From assembly GCA_024734495.1 (NCBI GenBank), contig JALMQS010000137.1:905600-969599 (forward strand): DNA of 64,000 nucleotides. The letters are read 5' to 3'. The DNA is from Forficula auricularia (lineage: Eukaryota; Arthropoda; Insecta; Dermaptera; Forficulidae). The translations under genes and the position numbers were made by a program. This document shows positions 58,054 to 64,000 of the stretch, piece by piece (positions within the stretch are counted from its first letter, which is position 1; every line of letters begins with the position of its first letter). Under the pieces are notes generated by a model. That model was given only the letters and a program-made list of their open reading frames with translations, ran no database searches and was not told where the DNA came from.

Positions 58054-58867
58054 TATGTTTGTCTATGCTTCTGCTAGTAATGTAATGGAATCAGCCCAGG
58101 GGTAATGAGGAAAGAAAAATATAATACTTATCCAAATAAGGTGTAATTTTTTGGATTCCTTCCTCCTTTCCCTTCAAACCGACCGAGGATTCTTCCCTCC
58201 TTCTACAGGGTTTCTATGTTTTTCTATGCTTCTGCTAGTAATAAAATGGAAGGCAGCCAGGGGTAATGAGGAAAGAAAAAATTAATACATATGCAAATAA
58301 GGTGTAATTTTTGGATTCCTTTCCCTTCAAACCGACGTTTCGGAGGATTCTTTCCTCCTTCTACAGGGTTTCTATGTTTTTCTATGCTTCTGCTAGGGAA
58401 GAGGAAAAAAGTTTTAAACACTGCTGTGGAGAGAGGAAGGAAGCATTTTATTTGTTTCCTTCATTGACCCCTTGAAACCCTGAAAAAGGTTGGAAGAATC
58501 CTCCGAAACGTCGGTTTGAAGGGAAAGAAGGAAGGATTCCAATAAATTACACCTTATTTGGATATGTGTTAATTTTATTTTTCCTCACTATCTCTAGGTT
58601 GCCTTCCATTACTTTCAATTAAAAATTTCTACCAGTCCATCTCTCTCCACAGAAAATTTCGTCTAAATAAATTAAATAATTATTTTTAAAGGTGTTGAAC
58701 AGAAACGAGTTCTAATTTTTTTCAAAAAACATCAATTTTCGGACCTTTTTTTATAAATCAGCCTGGACGACTACTAGCCCTTCACCTGATAATAACCCAA
58801 GTTGCAGCTCAGTATTTAGTACATAATTCTTAAAATAAATAAAATATTGAGCTTGTCAAACGACTCT

Positions 58868-59637
58868 TTATAAAATAAGCTGACGTGTTCTGATGTGGCC
58901 ATCCATTTGACTTTACCATACACCCTGGCGCCTCACTTATATTTAATATTATAAGTGTAAATAATAAAATTATTTATAATAATGTATAGGGGACTATATA
59001 GGGGTTAATTTTTGCATTTTTAGACTCCTGGGGGCCCACTGATTATGTATACAAAATTTGGTTGAGTTTGGTACAAGAGCCTATATTTTCATTTTTTGAC
59101 CCTGCACCCCCCCCCCACCCATTTTCGGAGGTTAGTTTTAGCATTTTTAGACTTCTGGGGTCCCACTAATTATGTATACAAAATTTGGTTGAGTTTGCTC
59201 AAATGGCCTAGATTTTTAACCCCCCTCCAACCCCCTTAATTTTGGGTAGATATGCACCAAAATCTAATCAGCTCTTAATCTCAATGGACCAAAACTACGT
59301 GTGAAATTTGGTTTCGATATTCACACTAGTTTTTGAGCTAGCTCGTCCACAAAAATTTGGTAACGCACAGACTAACTAACTAACTAACAACCAAACAACC
59401 AACCAGACAGACTAACAGACATTTTGACAAAACAATTTTTATCTCGAAAAATATAATTTTTTCGATGTTTGCTTATTAGGGATTTTTTGTAGAGCGAAAT
59501 GTCATGGTTTCGTTCAATTTTTTTAATCAAAATAGTTTCAGCCGTTTTTGAGATATTTCGAAAAAAAGAAGGAAAAAAACCACTTTTTTCATGCACCATA
59601 ACAATACTTGACTATACCTTGTATGGTAAAGTAAAAA
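58868..59637 (+). repeat. dispersed repeat family A
   Basis: Best complete copy, about 770 bp: GCTGACGTGTTCTGATGTGG at the left, TGTATGGTAAAGTAAA at the right. Several CCCCCC runs lie between the repeated blocks. Confidence 0.78.
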
Positions 59638-59793
59638 TACAAAAAAATAATTGTTAATTAAACTCTTTCCTCGTATATTATTGGTTTATAAATTCAAATA
59701 AGATACAGTGTGGATTTAACTAAGTACATTTGATTCTGAAGTAGAAGGAAGGGAAGGGAGACTCCCATGTCCGGAGGCTCCTTAATAAGGATG

Positions 59794-59801
59794 TGACGTC
59801 A
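59794..59801. promoter_or_regulatory. CRE-like palindrome TGACGTCA
   Basis: Perfect TGACGTCA in a short non-repetitive, GC-richer patch (59740-59870). Could be a CREB/ATF site; no promoter or gene is visible nearby. Confidence 0.3.
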
Positions 59802-60173
59802 CGGTAAAAGCCATTTGCTATCCTGTACCACGTTTCTTTCTTACCTCGACACTTCTCTATGATTCATTAAATCTTCCTAAATTCATTAAATATTTTAAAT
59901 GAGGGATAAATTTAGAAATCAACATTTTGTCTTTTCTTATGTACCTAAATATCCCTAGTAGCACAATGTTTCAAACTATATAATAACCATATAGTGCAGC
60001 GGTGCCCAACGTACGGCCCGCGGGCCGGATCCGTCCCGCGAAGAGGCTGAATCCGGCCCGCGACTAAATCTCAAATTGCAATGCAAAGACAAACTTATTT
60101 CTCATGTATATGCTGATTTATGTGCGTTTCAACAAAATTAAAGCTTTTCATAAAGCAAATATAAAATGAACAG

Positions 60174-61090
60174 TTGACGCACTTTCCGACTTGTACTGCT
60201 TTAAGTAAAGAAAAGAAAAATGATCGTTTTCCAAAAGAAAAAATTACCAAGATGCTGCAATTACTCAGCAAAAATTTCGAAGATAGATTTACAGATTTTC
60301 ACCGGATTAAAAATGAAATACGTTTGTTTGAAAATCCTTTTTCAGTGGACGTTTCTACGGCGCCAGATGATTTATAACTACAATTAATAGAATTACAATG
60401 CCAAAGCGTTAGCGAGGAAGTCAGGCTCCAATCTATTAAGGCGTCCAAAATATCAGGATGCCTGAATGAAACGGTTTGGTCAAACAAGTTTCTGGGAACG
60501 GAAGCAAAAGTTCGCATTTATAAGACCGTTGTGCGACCAATTTTGACATATGCGGCCGAAACAAGAACTGACACCGAAAAAACAAGAAAAATATTGGAAG
60601 TTTGTGAGATGAAAACGCTAGGCAGAATTGCGGGTAAAACAAGGATGGACAGGGTCAAAAATGAAGATATTAGGGAAAAGTGCAATATACAAAATGTCAG
60701 CGTATGGGTCCAAAGGAGAAGAACAGAATGGAGTGGACACGTATTGCGAATGAATGAAGACCGGCTAGTGAGGAAGGTACATGACAACATCCCTACCGGG
60801 AAAAGAAGACGGGGCCGTCCAAGAAAACGATGGAAAGACGCTCTGGAGTAAACAGGCTTTTAGCCTAACAATAAGAAGAAGAAGAAGAAGACAATGCCAA
60901 ACGCCATTACAAGATTTTTTTCGCGATAAATCTTTACCAGATTTTTATGCAGCGTTAGACTCTTATCCTATTTTGAGGAAATTTGAAATGAAAATGACGA
61001 CGGCGTATGCAAGTACATATATTTGTGAACAAAAAAAGCTAAACCAGCGTCTCGCGCTCGGCTTTCAGATGATCACCTTTATTCCATATT
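60174..61090 (+). pseudogene. hAT transposase remnant (GTF2IRD2/ZBED-like), split
   Basis: The left part (60174-60405) contains RFTDFHRIKNEIRLFENPFS and a Val-Asp-x-Ser-Thr-Ala-Pro stretch typical of domesticated and active hAT proteins. An in-frame TAA follows DDL. The right part (60891-61090) continues in the same frame with TPLQDFFRDKSLPDFYAALDS and LRKFEMKMTTAYASTYICEQ, the usual dimerisation region. The N-terminal zinc finger and most of the catalytic core are absent. Confidence 0.75.
60406..60890 (+). mobile_element. 5'-truncated RTE-like non-LTR retrotransposon, 3' end
   Basis: The frame 60531-60851 reads KTVVRPILTYAAETRTDT, then ILEVCEMKTLGRIAGKTRMD and RRGRPRKRW, the familiar C-terminal end of RTE-type endonuclease/reverse transcriptase proteins. 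It ends in an (AAG)n tail. It is flanked by an 11-bp duplication acaatgccaaa (60395-60405 and 60891-60901), which fits target-primed insertion into the hAT gene. Confidence 0.85.
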
Positions 61091-61567
61091 AAAGAGAAAC
61101 GTTACCCAACTTGAACCAAATATTCAAAAATTAGTTTCTGAAAAGCAACATCAGACTTCACATTAATAGATCGTGACTATAGATTTTGTCTTTTTTTTAA
61201 TCTTAACCCAAATTTTTGATTTCGTTTAATTCAGGTATCAGCATTCTTTTAAATGTATTCAAATTACAAGTTGATTAAAAAACAACTAGATATCTTCGCA
61301 CCATTAATTTAAAAACGTAATATTTTCATTAAATTTACAAATATTTTGAAAAAAATGAATCAGCACAAAAATATTCATGAATTCATTGAAAATGTTGCGT
61401 TTTTTTAATTAAAGGTGCCGCTAAGATATACAATTATAAAGAATCCGGCCCGCGAGATCCTATGTCATGTTGAATCCGGCCCGCGGAGAAAAAGGGTTGG
61501 GCACCACTGATTTAGTGCCTATATAGATTTTGAGAATCTATATAGGCACTGTATAGTTACTATATAG

Positions 61568-61664
61568 CAGAGGTGGCCACAACGTGGCTCGCGAGCAGCA
61601 TGCGGCTCTTCAGTCAATCTCGTGCGACTCTTGAACCCGCTTGAATAATACTGATTTTAAAAAG
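61568..61664 (+). repeat. hAT left end fragment (CAGAGGTGGCCACAAC)
   Basis: GCGGCTCTT-type subterminal words typical of hAT. Interrupted at 61665 by the palindromic element; homology to 56136 resumes at 62238. No right end was found. Confidence 0.6.
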
Positions 61665-61666
61665 TA

Positions 61667-62237
61667 CAGGGTGGGGCATAAAGATCTACCACATTTTGAA
61701 GAGGTATAAAAAAAAATGAAAATATTTAACTAGAGAAAAAAACTGAATATATTTTTGAAAAAAAAAACATAAATTTTTTTTTAATGTGTTTTAAACATTA
61801 TATCAGAGGAAAAAAAAGTGGGGGGGTCAAAAATGAAAATTCTAGCCTTTTCGACCAAACTTAATCAAATTTTATATACATATTCTGTGGACTCCCAGAA
61901 GGCTAGAAATGCAAAAACTAACCACCCAAAATGGGAGGAGGGTCAAAAATGAAAATTCTAGCCCTTTCGACCAAACTGTGTATACAAAATTTGGTTAGTT
62001 TTTACATTTCTAGCCTTCTGGGGATCCACAGAATATGTATACAAAATTTGGTTGAGTTTGGTCAAAAGGGCTAGAATTTTTTTTGCCCCCGTCCCCTTTT
62101 TCTTTGATAATGTTTAAAATGCATTAAAAAAAATTTCATTTATTTTCTTTTCAAAAATATATTTAATTTTTTTCTAGTTAAATTTATCATTTTTTTATAT
62201 CTCTTCAAAATGTGGTAGATCTTTATGCCCCACCCTG
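61667..62237. mobile_element. palindromic Tc1-like foldback (CAGGGTGGGGCATAAAG ends)
   Basis: Ends CAGGGTGGGGCATAAAGATC / GATCTTTATGCCCCACCCTG with TA duplications; most of the 571 bp folds back on itself. The related hAT sequence at 56136-56212 has the uninterrupted site (aaaaagtataataatt), which proves the borders. Confidence 0.88.
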
Positions 62238-63029
62238 TATAATAATTAAATTTAAAAAATAATAATACAAAAATTAAATTAATATGTAATTTGTAATGTT
62301 ATAAGTAGAGCAAAAAATATATGTTACTTCATTTATATTTTTTAAATAAAAAAATGTGTCTTTTTTATTTAATCTCCCAGTCAAGATCTTAATTTTCCAT
62401 AAGACCCTAAATGTTTACAGGCTAATGTGTGATTGAAACTTCACCAAAGCGTAGATAGAGACTTAAACTATTATAAAAAAATTAAGTTATAGTTATAATC
62501 TAATATATTTTATTTAACATTGGCGGCGAAAGGACCTCCTTAATAGAATATCAACAAAAATTAAAGGGGGAATCGTTTTGTTGGAACGTTTCGATAATAT
62601 TTTGCGTCATCCACTGTGGGCTAATCGGGGGGCGCAAGAGTAAGATGTGGGCCATTTGTAGCGGATTGCAATCCTCCCTTCCATTTCCAAAATTGGTGCT
62701 CTCTCTCTTAGAGTTTCCCACGCACGCCGGCGGCTGGTGCGGGTGACGCGAGTGTCTTCAGCGGCTGCCTGTATCGCCTCTACAAATTCGATCCCATGTC
62801 ACTGAACCCCTATACTTGCAGCTTATTTATCACGAGTCATTTTTTTTCTTATATATTATATATCATTTAAAGAGAATTTAAATCCACATTCAATCTTTTA
62901 TAAATATTGTTCTCATGTCAAAATCATTTACTCAACCATTGATGTAATTTATTTACTTTAACAAATACTACCTAATTGATAAGAAGAAATCAATGAATTT
63001 GTCTTCTGCTTAATGCGAATAAACATATA
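62238..63029. other. AT-rich DNA before the satellite
   Basis: Continuation of the hAT fragment interrupted at 61667, then unique sequence including the GC-rich patch at 62680-62830. Confidence 0.4.
62680..62830. other. GC-rich patch between repeats
   Basis: About 150 bases of GC-rich unique DNA (CACGCACGCCGGCGGCTGG, GACGCGAGTGTCTTCAGCGG) beside a CTCTCTCT run. One plus frame is open (reads GDASVFSGCLYRLYKFDPMS) but there is no start and no convincing splice pair; it may be regulatory. Confidence 0.2.
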
Positions 63030-64000
63030 TAACTATATTGAAAAGATTTATTTTACCGAGAGTAACTGAGTTGATTATTCGTTTCATTTATCTACTGATA
63101 TACATACTTACAGGAACCAAAATCAACCATTATTATTTACCCCTTGTCAGAGATTTTCATATCTGAAATATTCCAGTACAAATCACATTTTAGAATCTGG
63201 TATTAATAATAGGGATCTAAATAGATATATTTAAGATAATATATACTGATATACTCACAGGACACGAAACCCACCATTATTTTTTACTCCATGTTACAGA
63301 TGTTCAATTCTGAAATATTCCGGTACACATTGCATTTTAGAAACTGGTAATAATAATAGAGATGCAGATATATTTAACAGATCAAAAGATAATATGATAT
63401 ACTGATATACTCACAGGACACAAAATCCACCATTTTTTTTTACTCCTTGTTACAGATGTTCATATTTGAAATATTCTGGTACAAATCGTATTTTAGAAAC
63501 TGGTAATAATAATAGGGATCTATATATATATTTAACAAATCCAAAGATAATATGATATACTGATATACTCACAGGACACAAAATCCGCCATTATTTTTTA
63601 TTAATTGTCAGAGATTTTTATATCTGAAATATTTCGGTGCAAATCGCATTTTAGAAACTGGTAATAATAATAGATATATTTAACGGATCCAAAGATAATA
63701 TATACTGATATACTTACAGGAACCAAAATCAACCATTATTATTTACCCCTTGTCAGAGATTTTCATATCTGAAATATTCCAGTACAAATCACATTTTAGA
63801 AACTGGTATTAATAATAGGGATCTAAATAGATATATTTAACAGATCAAAAGATAATATATACTGATATACTCACAGGACACGAAACCCACCATTATTTTT
63901 TACTCCATGTTACAGATGTTCAATTCTGAAATATTCCGGTACACATTGCATTTTAGAAAATGGTAATAATAATAGAGATGCAGATATATTTAACAGATCA
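63030..64000 (+). repeat. satellite with higher-order structure, continues past the right edge
   Basis: Monomers of 145-158 bp begin near 63111, 63257, 63414, 63572, 63717 and 63874 (word ACTTACAGGAACC or ACTCACAGGACAC). Monomer 5 is almost identical to 1, and 6 to 2, giving a four-monomer unit of about 606-617 bp. Confidence 0.85.

Larger units (their letters stand above)
57487..58620. mobile_element. GTAATGGAAGGC element with tandem ribozyme-like units
   Basis: Outer inverted words AAAGTAATGGAAGGCAGCCC / GCCTTCCATTACTTT. Inside, units of about 161-166 bp start at 57917, 58083 and 58244, each with one minus-strand CTGAAGA...GAAACGTC motif, followed by an inverted unit with a plus-strand motif (58470-58520). 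The first unit is split by an AT-rich insertion. Confidence 0.75.
59997..61509 (+). mobile_element. hAT element interrupted by a non-LTR retrotransposon
   Basis: Ends CAGCGGTGCCCAACG / GTTGGGCACCACTG; flanks atatagtg/atttagtg (7 of 8). GGCCCGCGG-type GC-rich subterminal words occur near both ends. It encodes a broken transposase (60174-61090) split by the insertion 60406-60890. Confidence 0.87.

Overview
The window is AT-rich, intron-containing animal DNA, almost certainly from an insect. The one gene that can be reconstructed with confidence is a spliced homeobox gene on the minus strand. Its seven coding exons lie between 43127 and 24948, all with GT/AG introns and consistent phases, and give a 478-residue protein. 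The Q50 paired-type homeodomain followed by a conserved PPRKTGYI tail identifies it as repo (reversed polarity), the glial transcription factor first described in Drosophila. An acceptor-like site just upstream of the start codon and a GC-rich island at 43400-43600 (CCAAT box, GC box, initiator-like TCAGT) suggest a 5' non-coding exon and promoter, with transcription running right to left.

The rest is dominated by transposable elements, many nested. At least ten hAT-type insertions have readable terminal inverted repeats, most with exact or near-exact 8-bp target-site duplications (12216-12565, 17711-17875, 27300-27568, 28083-28231, 33286-35029, 36239-37503, 41139-41393, 44421-45234, 46870-48399, 50459-50810, 54135-54300, 59997-61509). 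Pogo/Tigger-like elements with TA duplications occur at 3121-3422, 25150, 31492-31900, 35568-35966 and 42356-42668; the last keeps a transposase fragment. There are also a folded Tc1/mariner remnant (19199-19905), Helitron-like ends, two families of tRNA-derived SINEs, and non-LTR reverse-transcriptase fragments at 55170-56140 and 60406-60890. Long palindromic foldback elements are frequent, and some of them carry tRNA-like sequences.

The most interesting non-gene signal is a short RNA-like motif, CTGANGA + one base + helix + GAAACGT(C/T), found more than ten times on both strands (10 kb, 31 kb, 50.1-50.3 kb, 53.3-53.5 kb, 57.8-58.5 kb). It folds like the minimal hammerhead ribozymes reported for Penelope-like retroelements. 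Some copies sit one per unit in a ~160-bp tandem array, others head to head in palindromes.

Layout: 1-19 kb repeats only; 19-24.9 kb repeats plus one possible orphan exon at 20084-20199; 24.9-43.6 kb repo, with introns full of elements; 43.6-62.9 kb nested transposons, including three large hAT elements and the ribozyme-like arrays; 63.0-64.0 kb the start of a higher-order tandem satellite that runs off the right edge. No bacterial genes, CRISPR arrays or rRNA were seen. Exon coordinates come from reading splice signals by eye; there is no transcript evidence.
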